Positions 35,245 through 44,768 are shown, numbered from the stretch's first letter. The stretch: 64,000 nucleotides of DNA from Nonomuraea dietziae (GCF_014195505.1 NZ_JACIBV010000002.1:434001-498000); one strand, 5' to 3'. The notes: generated by a model not told the origin, from the letters alone. Numbers and translations: made by a program.

Positions 35245-35264
35245 CTGAGTATCCGGCTACTCAG
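35245..35264 (-). promoter_or_regulatory. Palindrome upstream of the CHAT-TPR gene
   Basis: CTGAGTA, centre TCCGGC, TACTCAG. Its 18-bp core, read on the minus strand as TGAGTAGCCGGATACTCA, matches the core at 29657-29674. It ends 34 bp before the CHAT-TPR start and overlaps the stop codon of the DUF6285 gene. Confidence 0.65.
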
Positions 35265-35596
35265 TCGAGATGGCGCGGGTTGGCGACGAGCAGTTTGTCG
35301 CGTACGGCTGCCGCCAGCGGACCGAGCAGCTCGTCCTCGGCCAGGCCGCCCTCCCTGATCGCGGCGGCCAGCTCGGCGTCGTCGGCCACGCCGAGCCGGT
35401 CGAGCCGTTCGGCGTGCGCGAGGGCCTGGGATGGTCCGAGTTCGAGCTCGCGCTCGACCATGCCGAGCACGTTGACCGCCACCCTGGTGTGGAAGCGCAC
35501 GCGCCCCTCCACCTCGGGCAGCACGTCCCGCTCCAGGAACTCGCGCACGGCCGCGACCAGCTCCGCCGCCGTGGGCACGTCGTGTGGCGCCGCCAT
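35261..35596 (-). CDS. DUF6285-type protein linked to acyl-CoA metabolism
   Basis: A 111-residue helical protein (ELVAAVREFLERDVLPEVEG, then RFHTRVAVNVLGMVERELEL). I link this pattern to DUF6285 proteins, which sit beside acyl-CoA dehydrogenase and phosphotransferase genes in actinobacteria. Here it is divergent from exactly such a pair. The ATG at 35596 is used because it begins at MAAPHDVP, directly before the conserved part. Function unknown, possibly an accessory subunit. Confidence 0.7.
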   Translation of the reverse strand: MAAPHDVPTAAELVAAVREFLERDVLPEVEGRVRFHTRVAVNVLGMVERELELGPSQALAHAERLDRLGVADDAELAAAIREGGLAEDELLGPLAAAVRDKLLVANPRHLD

Positions 35597-35609
35597 AAGG
35601 AACCCCTTA

Positions 35610-35639
35610 TTGACTATGCAACGGGTTTCGGGTTGTGAT
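35610..35639 (+). promoter_or_regulatory. Putative promoter of the acyl-CoA dehydrogenase operon
   Basis: TTGACT (35610-35615), a 17-bp spacer, then TTGTGA (35633-35638). A start site about seven bases later falls at the ATG at 35646, so the transcript may be leaderless. Confidence 0.45.
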
Positions 35640-35645
35640 CCTTTC

Positions 35646-36826
<1,181 letters not shown>

Positions 36827-36830
<4 letters not shown>

Positions 36831-37780
36831 TCTCCGCCATCGTCGAGGAGGCGTTCGGAGGCGGGTGCGAGGTCGTCTCGAGGACCAGGCTGTCGGGCGG
36901 CGCGTCGAGGGAGACCTGGGCGGTGGACGTCGTCGACGGTGACGAGCGCCCGCACCGGCTCGTCGTCCGGCTGGCCGCCGCGCACGAGGACCAGGGGGCG
37001 GCGCCCGGTCTGGGCCGCGGGCTGCCGGAGGAGGCGCGGCTGCTCAGGGCGGCGGCCGCGGCGGGGGTGCCGGTTCCCCAGGTGGTGGCGGCGGCCGAGC
37101 CGTACCTGGTGATGAGCAGGGTGGAGGGCGAGACGATCCCGAGGAGGATCCTGCGCGACGAACGCTACGAACGCGCCAGGCCGCTGCTGGCGGCCCAGTG
37201 CGGGACGGCGCTGGCGGCGGTGCACAGGATGCCGCTCGACGCCGTCGAGCGGGCCGAGCCCGAGGATCCGCTCGCCAGGTGGCGGGAGGTGCTCGACCTG
37301 ACGGGACAGCCGCACCCGGTGTTCGAGCTGGCCCTGCGCAGGCTGGAGCGGACCAGGCCGGACAGCGCCCGCACCACCGTCGTGCACGGCGACTTCCGCA
37401 ACGGCAACCTGGTCGTCGGGCCTGAGGGGGTGCGCGCCGTCCTCGACTGGGAGCTGGCCCACGCGGGCGACCCGATCGAGGACCTCGGCTGGCTGTGCGT
37501 CAAGGCGTGGCGGTTCGGCGCGAAGGCTCCCGTCGGCGGGTTCGGCGAGTACGACGACCTGGTGGCGGCCTACGAGCGCGCCTCTGGCCACCGGGTGGAC
37601 AGGATGGCGCTGCGCTGGTGGGAGACGTTCGGGGTGCTCAAGTGGGGTGTCATCTGCGTCACGCAGGCCCTGCGGCACCTGACGGGCGCGACGAGGTCGG
37701 TGGAGCTGGCCGCCATCGGCAGGCGCGTCTGCGAGACCGAGTGGGACCTGCTGGAGGCGCTGTCAGCCGACCGTGTTTGA
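36827..37780 (+). CDS. Phosphotransferase family protein (APH-like)
   Basis: A 317-residue kinase of the choline/aminoglycoside phosphotransferase fold. The catalytic loop is VVHGDFRNGNLV and the metal-binding motif is VLDWELAHAGDPIEDLG. N-terminal RLSGGASRETWAVDV provides the nucleotide loop. It is translationally coupled to the acyl-CoA dehydrogenase gene, so it probably phosphorylates a hydroxyacyl-CoA before elimination, as ACAD11-type systems do. Antibiotic resistance is unlikely in this context. The last bases overlap the convergent TetR gene. Confidence 0.88.
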
Positions 37781-38347
37781 GATGAAGGCGGCCACGATCA
37801 CCTCGACCAGCCCCTCCACCACCTGCTCGCGCCCGACCTCGGGGTGTTCGAGCCACCAGTCGCCGGTCGTCTGCACCATGCCGACGAAGGCGTGGCCGAG
37901 GATCTGCGCCCGCACGGCGTCGGGCACCACCTGCTCGGCGGCCAGTACCGCGCCCAGTTCCTCGCCCAGCCCGCGCACCAGCGCCGTCATGTGGCTGCGC
38001 ACGCCGGTGTCCTCGGCGCTGGCCCGGTGGAACAGGAACCTGTAGAGGTTCTGGTTGGCCGAGATGAGGTCGAGGTAGACCTCGACCGCCGCGCGGGCCC
38101 GCCCTCGGGGGTCGGTCCTGGTCCTGACGAACTCGGGGCGCAGCTGCGCGATGACCCTGCGCACGTGCCGGTCGGCCAGCGCCTGGTACAGGCCGCTCTT
38201 GTCGCCGAAGTGACGGTAGAGGATCGGCTTGGTGATCCCGGCCTCGGCGGCGATGGCCGCCATCGACACGTGGGGCCCTTCGCGCAGGATGGCCCGGTCG
38301 GCGGCGTCGAGCAGCGCCTTGCGCCGATCGGGGTCCCTACCGTTCAC
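37763..38347 (-). CDS. TetR/AcrR-family regulator
   Basis: A 194-residue regulator. The HTH is SMAAIAAEAGITKPILYRHF at about residues 24-45. The C-terminal domain (TGDWWLEHPEVGREQVVEGL) resembles the group that controls fatty-acid or acyl-CoA genes in actinobacteria. The start is GTG at 38347. It overlaps the convergent phosphotransferase gene by 18 bases and is the likely regulator of the acyl-CoA dehydrogenase operon. Confidence 0.88.
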   Translation of the reverse strand: MNGRDPDRRKALLDAADRAILREGPHVSMAAIAAEAGITKPILYRHFGDKSGLYQALADRHVRRVIAQLRPEFVRTRTDPRGRARAAVEVYLDLISANQNLYRFLFHRASAEDTGVRSHMTALVRGLGEELGAVLAAEQVVPDAVRAQILGHAFVGMVQTTGDWWLEHPEVGREQVVEGLVEVIVAAFISNTVG

Positions 38348-38374
38348 GGGGCCAGGATAGTCCCGCTTCGATCC

Positions 38375-38842
38375 TCACTCGCGAGGGGTCGTCACCTGCG
38401 CAGAAGCGGGCTTCGGAGGGCGCCATCGCGAAGGAGGGAGCGCCGAGAGCACCAGCAGGCCGCCAATCACCAGGTACAGCCCCGTCACGCCGGGCAACAG
38501 CCCTGGCGGCTCGGCGGTGCCGGACCCATGGGCCGCGCCCGCGAGGAGGTCCATCGGCGGCAGCGCGCCCACCGCCCGCGCGGCGCTCTCGGGGGCGGCG
38601 GCGAACAGCAGCCCGAGCAGGGTCAGCGGCAGCCCGCACACCAGCGCGGCCAGCGGTGACAGCCGGGGGGCGCAGGCCAGCGCGCCGCTCACCGCGACGG
38701 CCGCCCCCAGCCACGCGGGCCCGAGCGGATCGGGCTGCTGCAGCGCGTATCCCGAGCGCAGGCCCGCCGCGCCCGCCTCGGTGAGGTAGTAGACGACGGG
38801 CAGCGCGGCCAGCCCGATCACCGCTGCAGTCACATGGCGCAC
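38375..38842 (-). CDS. Small integral membrane protein, unknown
   Basis: A 155-residue protein with four hydrophobic stretches (VTAAVIGLAALPVVYYLTEA, WLGAAVAVSGALAC, LAALVCGLPLTLLGLLFAA and GLYLVIGGLLVLSALP). The polar tail ends in PREs and charged residues. No motif suggests a function. It is 27 bp from the TetR gene on the same strand and divergent from the methyltransferase gene. Confidence 0.7.
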   Translation of the reverse strand: MRHVTAAVIGLAALPVVYYLTEAGAAGLRSGYALQQPDPLGPAWLGAAVAVSGALACAPRLSPLAALVCGLPLTLLGLLFAAAPESAARAVGALPPMDLLAGAAHGSGTAEPPGLLPGVTGLYLVIGGLLVLSALPPSRWRPPKPASAQVTTPRE

Positions 38843-38864
38843 CCTCCGAGGTTAGGGTCGGATC

Positions 38865-39536
38865 ATGAACAGCGGAACGGGTCCTGGAACCATCACCCCC
38901 GACGGATCGCCCGTCGAGTTCTACACGCTGCTGCCTCCCGGCGAGGAGGCGCGCGTCATCGCCGCCGCGACGCCCCCGAACGGCACCGTCCTGGAGCTCG
39001 GCTCCGGGGTGGGCAGAGTCACCCATCCCCTGCTCGAGGCGGGGCTGGAGGTGGTCGCCGTGGACGAGTCCGCCGAGATGCTCGCGCACGTGCGCGGCGC
39101 CCGCACCGTGTGCGCCAGAGCGCAGGAGCTCGACCTCGGCGAGCGCTTCGACTCGGTCGTCCTTGCCTCCTATCTGGTCAATCTGCCCGACGCCGAGCTG
39201 CGGCACGAGCTGCTGGCCTCCTGCGCGCGGCACGTGGCCGAGGGCGGCTCGGTGCTGGTCCAGTGGCAGCCGCCCGAGGCGCACGACCAGTGGGAGGCAG
39301 GCAGGGGCGGCGAGCGCGACGGCGTCGGCATCATGATGACGGAGCTGGAGGAGGTCTCTCCCGGCACGTTCGCGGCCACCATGCGCTACACGGCGGGCGA
39401 GCGGGTCTGGACGCAGTCCTTCCGGTCGCGCCGCCTCACCGTGGACGACCTGGCCGCCGACCTGGCGCGCGCGGGGCTCGCCCTCGACGGCTTTCTCACC
39501 GAGGACCGCACGTGGGCGCGGGCCGTACCGGCATGA
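38865..39536 (+). CDS. SAM-dependent methyltransferase, class I
   Basis: A 223-residue methyltransferase. The SAM-binding motif I is LELGSGVGRVTHPLLEAG and the acidic loop is VVAVDESAEML. Motif III-IV is FDSVVLASYLVNLPD. The protein lacks a specialised C-terminal domain, so it likely methylates a small molecule. Its stop is inside the ATGA of the next gene, a thioesterase, which makes a two-gene operon. The acceptor is unknown. Confidence 0.85.
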   Translation: MNSGTGPGTITPDGSPVEFYTLLPPGEEARVIAAATPPNGTVLELGSGVGRVTHPLLEAGLEVVAVDESAEMLAHVRGARTVCARAQELDLGERFDSVVLASYLVNLPDAELRHELLASCARHVAEGGSVLVQWQPPEAHDQWEAGRGGERDGVGIMMTELEEVSPGTFAATMRYTAGERVWTQSFRSRRLTVDDLAADLARAGLALDGFLTEDRTWARAVPA

Positions 39537-39964
39537 CGGGGGCCGACTTCCTGCGCGCCATCGCCGACGGCAGCGTGGAGTCCTCCCCCCATCTGACGCA
39601 CCTGGGCCTGCGGCTGGTGCTGGTGGAGCCCGGCAGGGTCGAGCTGGTCTGGCGCCCAGGGCCCGAGCTCACCAACAGGTCGGGCGTGGTGCACGGCGGC
39701 TACATCGCCACGGCGCTCGACGACGCGTGCGGCATGGCGAGCGGGAGCGCGGCCGAGCGGCCCACGCTCCACCTCACGATGAACCTCAACGTCGACTACC
39801 TGCGCCCGGTGCGGGCCGGGGAGGTCTACACCGTGGCCGGCACGGTGACGCACAGGGGCAGGACGCGCATCCTGACGCTGGCCACCGTCACCGACGCCGA
39901 CGGCCGCCTGTGCGCGCAGGCCACCTCCAGCCTCACGCCGAACCGGCTGACCACACCCGGCTGA
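39533..39964 (+). CDS. PaaI-type hotdog thioesterase
   Basis: A 143-residue single-hotdog protein. The catalytic region is NRSGVVHGGYIATALDDACG, followed by MNLNVDYLRPVRAGEVYTVA. It would hydrolyse acyl- or aryl-CoA thioesters. It overlaps the methyltransferase stop. The 3' end lies in a 14-bp tandem repeat (39947-39988), so the last residues (LTTPG) are encoded by repeat sequence. Confidence 0.88.
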   Translation: MTGADFLRAIADGSVESSPHLTHLGLRLVLVEPGRVELVWRPGPELTNRSGVVHGGYIATALDDACGMASGSAAERPTLHLTMNLNVDYLRPVRAGEVYTVAGTVTHRGRTRILTLATVTDADGRLCAQATSSLTPNRLTTPG

Positions 39965-39988
39965 CCACACCCGGCTGACCACACCCCG
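39947..39988. repeat. Three tandem 14-bp repeats across the thioesterase stop
   Basis: Unit CTGACCACACCCGG occurs three times head to tail (39947, 39961, 39975). The third copy has one change. The first unit encodes the C-terminal residues and the second supplies the stop codon. It likely arose by slippage. Confidence 0.85.
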
Positions 39989-40016
39989 CTGAGCCCGCTG
40001 ACCTCGGCGGGCTCAG
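39989..40016. terminator. Hairpin before the kinase operon
   Basis: CTGAGCCCGC, loop TGACCTCG, GCGGGCTCAG forms a 10-bp perfect stem directly after the repeats. It ends 3 bp before the GTG of the Ser/Thr kinase gene. It could end the thioesterase transcript or act on the kinase mRNA leader. Confidence 0.6.
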
Positions 40017-40019
40017 CGG

Positions 40020-41372
40020 GTGTCCGATCTGTCGGAGCCTGGCGATAGTCTGCCGCTCCATAACGGTGATCGGAGGTGGGCGGTGGCGCCCGAGGTGCCA
40101 GGCTACGAGGTGCTCGGGCTGCTGGGCCAGGGCGGCTTCGGCGTCGTCTACCAGGCGCGGCAGCTGGCTGTCGGCCGCGAGGTGGCGCTCAAGGTCGACA
40201 GCAGGGTGCTCGTCTCCGAGCGTGACCAGCGGCGCTTCGTGCGCGAGGTCACCTCGGCCGGGGCGCTGTCGGGCCATCCCCACGTCGCGCACGTCTACGA
40301 CGCGGGGGTGCTGCGCGACGGCCGCCCGTACATGGTGCTGGAGCTGTGCCCCGGCGGCTCGCTGGCCGACCGCCTGCGCGCGGGCACGCTGACCGTCGCC
40401 GAGGTGCGCGACATCGGCGTCAGGATCGCCGACGCGCTGGCCGCCGCGCACGCGGCGGGGGTGCTGCACCGTGACGTCAAGCCCGCCAACATCCTGGTCA
40501 ACCGCTACGGCAACGTGGTGCTGTCCGACTTCGGGCTGGCCACGATGCCGGAGCCCGGCGCGGAGATGTCGGTGACGCGCGAGTCGCTCACCCCCGCCTA
40601 CGCCCCGCCCGAGGCGTTCGAGCTGACCGAGCCGACGGCGGCGGGCGACGTCTACTCACTGTCGGCCACCCTCTACGCGCTGCTGTCGGGGCGGCCTCCG
40701 CGCTTTCCCGAGAGCGGCGTGGCCAACCTGGCCGTGATCATGGCGCTGCACCGCAGGCCCGTGCCCGAGATCCCCGGCGTGCCCGCCGCCTTCACGGAGG
40801 TGCTGCGGCGCGCGCTGGCCACCGATCCCGGCCTGCGGACCCCGACGGCCGCCGCGTTCCGCGACGCCCTGGCCGCCACCGACCTGTCCGGTGCGGCGGG
40901 CCCTCCCGCCCCTCCCGGCGACGCGGGATGGCAGGGCCCGCCTCCCGCGCCCATGGCCGCGCACTCGGGCGGCTGGAGCGCGATGCCCACGGGGCAGGCG
41001 GCTGCCCAGGGGGCGGGCTGGAGCGCCGCGCCCACGGGCCCGGGGGCGGCTCACGCGGGCGGATGGGCCGCCGCGCCGACAGGGCCCCGGCCGGAGCAGA
41101 GACCGGGACACGGGCCTGGACACGGGCCTGGCCCCGCGCCGGGACGCGCGCCGGGACACGGTCCAGGGCACGGTCCAGGGCACGGTCCAGGGCACGGGCC
41201 GGCGAGGGGACACGCCGCCGGATGGCCCGCCGGTCACGACGGCGACCTGCGGGCGGCGCCCACCGCGATGTCGCGCCGCGCGAGGGGTGGCGGGGTCTAC
41301 GCCGCCGTCTCCGCGCTGTTCGCCGTGATGATCGCGATCGGGGTCGTGCTGATGCTCATGGAGGGCAGGTGA
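40020..41372 (+). CDS. Hanks-type Ser/Thr protein kinase, membrane-anchored
   Basis: A 450-residue kinase. The glycine loop is GQGGFGVV at 36-43, the catalytic Lys is K58, the catalytic loop HRDVKPAN is 150-157 and DFG is 170-172. A proline, glycine and histidine-rich linker (about 300-420, with GHGPGHGP repeats) is followed by one C-terminal membrane span (YAAVSALFAVMIAIGVVLML). There is no extracellular sensor domain. It is the first gene of a five-gene operon with a nuclease and a helicase, so it may phosphorylate and control them. An alternative GTG at 40083 would begin just before the kinase domain. Confidence 0.88.
   Translation: MSDLSEPGDSLPLHNGDRRWAVAPEVPGYEVLGLLGQGGFGVVYQARQLAVGREVALKVDSRVLVSERDQRRFVREVTSAGALSGHPHVAHVYDAGVLRDGRPYMVLELCPGGSLADRLRAGTLTVAEVRDIGVRIADALAAAHAAGVLHRDVKPANILVNRYGNVVLSDFGLATMPEPGAEMSVTRESLTPAYAPPEAFELTEPTAAGDVYSLSATLYALLSGRPPRFPESGVANLAVIMALHRRPVPEIPGVPAAFTEVLRRALATDPGLRTPTAAAFRDALAATDLSGAAGPPAPPGDAGWQGPPPAPMAAHSGGWSAMPTGQAAAQGAGWSAAPTGPGAAHAGGWAAAPTGPRPEQRPGHGPGHGPGPAPGRAPGHGPGHGPGHGPGHGPARGHAAGWPAGHDGDLRAAPTAMSRRARGGGVYAAVSALFAVMIAIGVVLMLMEGR
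41161..41196 (+). repeat. 12-bp tandem repeat in the kinase gene
   Basis: Unit GTCCAGGGCACG occurs three times in a row and encodes the GPGH repeats of the kinase linker. Related imperfect units lie just upstream (GGGCCTGGACAC). Confidence 0.8.
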
Positions 41373-41379
41373 CCTCCTC

Positions 41380-42174
41380 TTGAGCGACGACCTCGACGCG
41401 CTCGAGCGACGCATCGACCTGCTGCGCGCCCAGGTCCGCACCGCCGCCAGGGCCAGGGAGGCCGCCCTGGCGCGCGAGCTGCGCGGGCAGCTGCGCAAGG
41501 CCGAGCGGGCATGGGACACCCTGGTCAGCGCCCCTCCCCAGGTCGCCGCTCGTCCCGGCGAGCAGGAGGGGCGGGTCGCGGTGCCGGTGCGCGAGCGCGT
41601 CCACAGGGCGCTGACGCTGCTCGGCGTGCCCGCGGCCGGGCGGCTGGTGGTGAGCGTTCACGACGCGTTCTTCGCCGAACCGCTGCGCAGCTCGCAGCTC
41701 ACCACGCTGAGGCGTGACGAGGAGCGCACGTTCAGGCGCTCGCCGTACGCCAGGCCCCACTACGTGTGCGCCGCGCTCACCGACAGGCTCACCCCTGCCA
41801 GGGGGCTGCTGGCCGTGAGCACCTGGCCGCAGGAGCGCAGGGTGGTGGGCCCGCTGAGCCCGCGCGTCGACTTCCTGGTGGCGACCGTCCAGGTGGCCGC
41901 GTGCGCGGGACGGCTCGACGACCCCTCCCCCGCGGCGAGACGGCTGCTCGCCAGGATGGCGCGCAACGTGCCCGACGCGGGGAGCGGTTTCGGCGAGCCC
42001 GACCCCGAGCGGGTGGCCGTCGCGGCCAGGGCCGAGCTGGCGGTCCACCTCGAGGCCGACACGCGGCAGCGCGCGGAGCTGGCACAACGCGCCGCCGCGC
42101 AGCTGGATGAGGTGGCGTGCCTGTTCGGCGCGGCTACGCTGAGCGATGTCGCGAGGAAGGGTGCGTGCGCGTGA
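41380..42174 (+). CDS. Coiled-coil protein of the kinase-nuclease-helicase operon, unknown
   Basis: A 264-residue soluble protein read from a TTG at 41380, seven bases after the kinase stop. Residues 1-50 are a charged coiled coil (LERRIDLLRAQVRTAARARE). The middle is alpha-beta and resembles a winged-helix region (RVHRALTLLGVPAAGRLVVS, then LTTLRRDEERTFRRSPYARP). No catalytic motif is visible. Position suggests a structural or DNA-binding subunit of the system. Not recognised as any named family. Confidence 0.6.
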   Translation: MSDDLDALERRIDLLRAQVRTAARAREAALARELRGQLRKAERAWDTLVSAPPQVAARPGEQEGRVAVPVRERVHRALTLLGVPAAGRLVVSVHDAFFAEPLRSSQLTTLRRDEERTFRRSPYARPHYVCAALTDRLTPARGLLAVSTWPQERRVVGPLSPRVDFLVATVQVAACAGRLDDPSPAARRLLARMARNVPDAGSGFGEPDPERVAVAARAELAVHLEADTRQRAELAQRAAAQLDEVACLFGAATLSDVARKGACA

Positions 42175-42207
42175 GCCGGATATGTCAGGCGAGGAGAGCG
42201 GAGGCCG

Positions 42208-43323
42208 ATGGCGACCGTCGGTGAGAGGGTGAGCGGGCTCGACTCGCTGCGGGGCACCACGCCCGCCAAGCCCCACGACGCCAGGGCCATCGCCGCCCTG
42301 GCGGCCAACCCGGGATGCGCGCGAAGGGCGCTGATGGACGGCGCGGGCGTCGACAAGGACGCCGCCGCCAGGCACCTGGGCTTCCCCGCCCCGTTCGGCC
42401 AGTCGCCGTTCGCGATCACCAGGGGCAACGCCTTCGAGGCGCTGGTCAAGGCCGACGGTTGCGCGGAGCTGCTGAGGCTGCTGCGCGACGTGCTGCGCCT
42501 GCCGATCGACGAGGTGGCCTACCAGGACGTGCAGAACGTCGGCGCCCACCTGCGGCACGCCCACACCCGCACCCTGTTCGACAGGGCGGCGAGGGGCGAG
42601 CAGGGCACGCTCTACGACCATCCGCTGCTCAGCCTGAAGATCGCCGGGCACACCGCCTTCCTCGAGCCCGACGTGGTGGCCTTCCAGCACGGCGGGCGCT
42701 TCCACATCGTGGAGATCAAGTCGTTCGCGGTGATCGACGGGCAGGCCGACCCCGCCAGCGTGTCGGCGGCCGCCAGGCAGGCGGCGGTGTACGTGCTGGC
42801 CCTGCGCACGCTCCTCGAGGAGCTCGGTCACGACCCGCTGCTGGTGGCGCACGACGTGGTGCTGGTCTGCCCGGAGAACTTCGCCAACCGCCCGATGGCC
42901 ACCCTGGTCGACGTGCGCAGGCAGCTGGCCGTGCTGAAGCGGCAGCTGGCCAGGATGACCTCGATCGACAGGCTGCTGGCCGAGCTGCCCGAAGGGGTGA
43001 GCTTCGACCTGCTGCCCGGCGAGGACGGCGCGCCCACCAGGTCGGCCGAGGCCCTCGCCGAGGCGATCCAGCAGGTGAGCGCCCGCTACGCGCCCGACTG
43101 CCTGTCCACCTGTGACCTGTGCTTCTTCTGCCGCGACGAGGCCAGACGCGACGGGGCCTCCGACCAGCTCGGCAGGCAGGTGCGCGACGAGCTGGGCGGG
43201 GTGGCGACGGTGGAGGAGGCGCTGGCGCTGGCCGACGGGCTCAGGGAGCCCGCCCCCGGCCAGGAGGAGATCGCGCGCCTGTTGCGTGACGCCGAACGGC
43301 TGCGCAGGGAGTGCCTGGCGTGA
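42208..43323 (+). CDS. PD-(D/E)XK nuclease, Cas4/RecB-like, with Cys cluster
   Basis: A 371-residue nuclease. Acidic residue E77 (GNAFEALV), D155 (EPDVVAF), E169 and K171 (HIVEIKSF), and Q191 with Y195 (QAAVYV) match the RecB/Cas4 order. Cys298, Cys302, Cys305 and Cys308 (CLSTCDLCFFC) resemble the [4Fe-4S] ligands of Cas4 and AddB-type nucleases. The missing fourth ligand may be the N-terminal Cys37 or Cys85. It would cut DNA, probably with polarity. The gene is fourth from last in reading order and overlaps the next gene (GTGA). The enzyme class is well supported, the role is not. Confidence 0.8.
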   Translation: MATVGERVSGLDSLRGTTPAKPHDARAIAALAANPGCARRALMDGAGVDKDAAARHLGFPAPFGQSPFAITRGNAFEALVKADGCAELLRLLRDVLRLPIDEVAYQDVQNVGAHLRHAHTRTLFDRAARGEQGTLYDHPLLSLKIAGHTAFLEPDVVAFQHGGRFHIVEIKSFAVIDGQADPASVSAAARQAAVYVLALRTLLEELGHDPLLVAHDVVLVCPENFANRPMATLVDVRRQLAVLKRQLARMTSIDRLLAELPEGVSFDLLPGEDGAPTRSAEALAEAIQQVSARYAPDCLSTCDLCFFCRDEARRDGASDQLGRQVRDELGGVATVEEALALADGLREPAPGQEEIARLLRDAERLRRECLA

Positions 43324-44768
43324 GCATCCTGACCTCGCTGGCCAGGCTGAGGGCGATCAAGGAGGGTGTGGCGCAGCCCATCGCCACGGTCCGCCACTGC
43401 CATCTCGGCCGGCGCCCCATGGTCTTCGTCCCGCTCAGGCTCTCCGGCGAGGCCGCGGCGCCGCTGGCGGTCATGCTGGGCACCGATCGTGACGCGCCCG
43501 AGCTGCTCGTGGTGGCCCAGCCGCGCAACAGGGACTTGCGGTTCGCCTTCACGGCGGAGCTGGCGCGGGTGCTGCTGCCGTACGTGGAGAGCTTCCTCGG
43601 CCAGAGCGAGACGGTCGAGAAGAAGAACGCCGACCCCTACCAGCGGGCGCTGGACGCGCCGCAGCTGCTGCTGCCCAATCCCTCGGGCGTGGCCTTCACC
43701 AGGCTGCTCGGCAGGTCGACGAGGTTCCGCCGTCCCGACGGGCCCTATCCCGTGCCCGCCGAGGTGCCGCTGCTGGGCAGGTGGCTGACCTACTTCGCCG
43801 AGCGCGCCGCCCACCCCGGCTCGTCGCTGACGCTGGCGGCGACCGAGGAGCTCGGCCGCCACTGGGCCAGCGGGCAGAGCGGTCTGGAGGACGCCAACCT
43901 GGCCGCGCTGCTCGGCTGGATCTCCCCTCCCCCTGGGCGCACGGGGCCACAGGCCGCGCAGGAGGCCGAGGACCCGCTGATCTGGCCGCCCGCGGGCCCC
44001 GCCACCGACCCGGGGTTCGACGCCGAGGTGCTCGCGCCCGCGATCGAGAGCGGCACGGTCGAGCGCGTCACCGAGGCGCTGCGCACGCAGCTGGCGCCGA
44101 CGTGGCGGCTGATGTGGCAGGCCGTCGACCTGCTGCGCGCCCTGCCCGAGGGGGCGAGCGTCGCCACGCGGTGGGAGAGCGACCGCGGCTCGTTCAGCAT
44201 GATGGCCGAGCAGGTCGCCGAGGGCGCGCCGCCGCAGGCCCGCCGTGACGGCGCGGTCGCGGCCGCCTCCAGGCTGTCCAGGATGGAGCGCGCACAGGCG
44301 GCCTTCGAGGTGCAGCGCGCCTACGACGATCCGCTGGTCATGGCCGAGTACCGCCTGACGGGTGAGGCCTTCGCCGGCGAGGTCATCGAGACTGACCCCG
44401 AGCACACCGAGGGCGAGGGCCGCTCGCGCAAGCTGCGCCCTGTCGTCCTGGTCAAGACCGACGACCCCGTACGCCTGTCACCGGGCGCCACGCTCGGCAC
44501 GCCCGACCGCCGCGGCCAGGCGGCGCAGCTGGTCGACGTGAGCGACGGCCTGGTCACCCTGAAGATCACCAAGGGCATGGGCAGGGGCAGGACACCCGCT
44601 CCCGGGTCGGTGCCCGAGCCGGGTGAGCGGGTCTGCTACACCTCACTGACCGACGACTTCCAGGGCTCCGCCGCCCTGCCCGACAGGGACGCCACGCCAT
44701 GGACGCACGGCGGCCCGCCGCAGGAGTACGTCCCGAACGACGAGGACGCCCAGGAGGAATGGGCATGA
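43320..44768 (+). CDS. Helicase-associated protein of the nuclease-helicase operon, unknown
   Basis: A 482-residue soluble protein with no family I recognise. The N-terminal third is alpha-beta (LGRRPMVFVPLRLSGEAAAP). The C-terminal part (PVVLVKTDDPVRLSPGATLG, then AQLVDVSDGLVTLKITKG) looks like a small beta-barrel similar to the accessory 1B domain of Upf1-type helicases. This suggests it may work as the split N-terminal portion of the helicase encoded next. The GTG start overlaps the nuclease stop and the stop overlaps the helicase ATG, so the three are made together. Confidence 0.6.
   Translation: MSILTSLARLRAIKEGVAQPIATVRHCHLGRRPMVFVPLRLSGEAAAPLAVMLGTDRDAPELLVVAQPRNRDLRFAFTAELARVLLPYVESFLGQSETVEKKNADPYQRALDAPQLLLPNPSGVAFTRLLGRSTRFRRPDGPYPVPAEVPLLGRWLTYFAERAAHPGSSLTLAATEELGRHWASGQSGLEDANLAALLGWISPPPGRTGPQAAQEAEDPLIWPPAGPATDPGFDAEVLAPAIESGTVERVTEALRTQLAPTWRLMWQAVDLLRALPEGASVATRWESDRGSFSMMAEQVAEGAPPQARRDGAVAAASRLSRMERAQAAFEVQRAYDDPLVMAEYRLTGEAFAGEVIETDPEHTEGEGRSRKLRPVVLVKTDDPVRLSPGATLGTPDRRGQAAQLVDVSDGLVTLKITKGMGRGRTPAPGSVPEPGERVCYTSLTDDFQGSAALPDRDATPWTHGGPPQEYVPNDEDAQEEWA

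Noticed and set aside
32587-35358. A 923-residue open frame on the plus strand opposite the CHAT-TPR gene
   Set aside because: Shadow frame caused by high GC. Composition is Arg, Gly and Pro-rich with no domain, while the opposite strand encodes a clear TPR-CHAT protein.
41095-41215. Short direct repeats that might be taken for a CRISPR array
   Set aside because: Units are 12 bp, without spacers, and in frame with the kinase linker.
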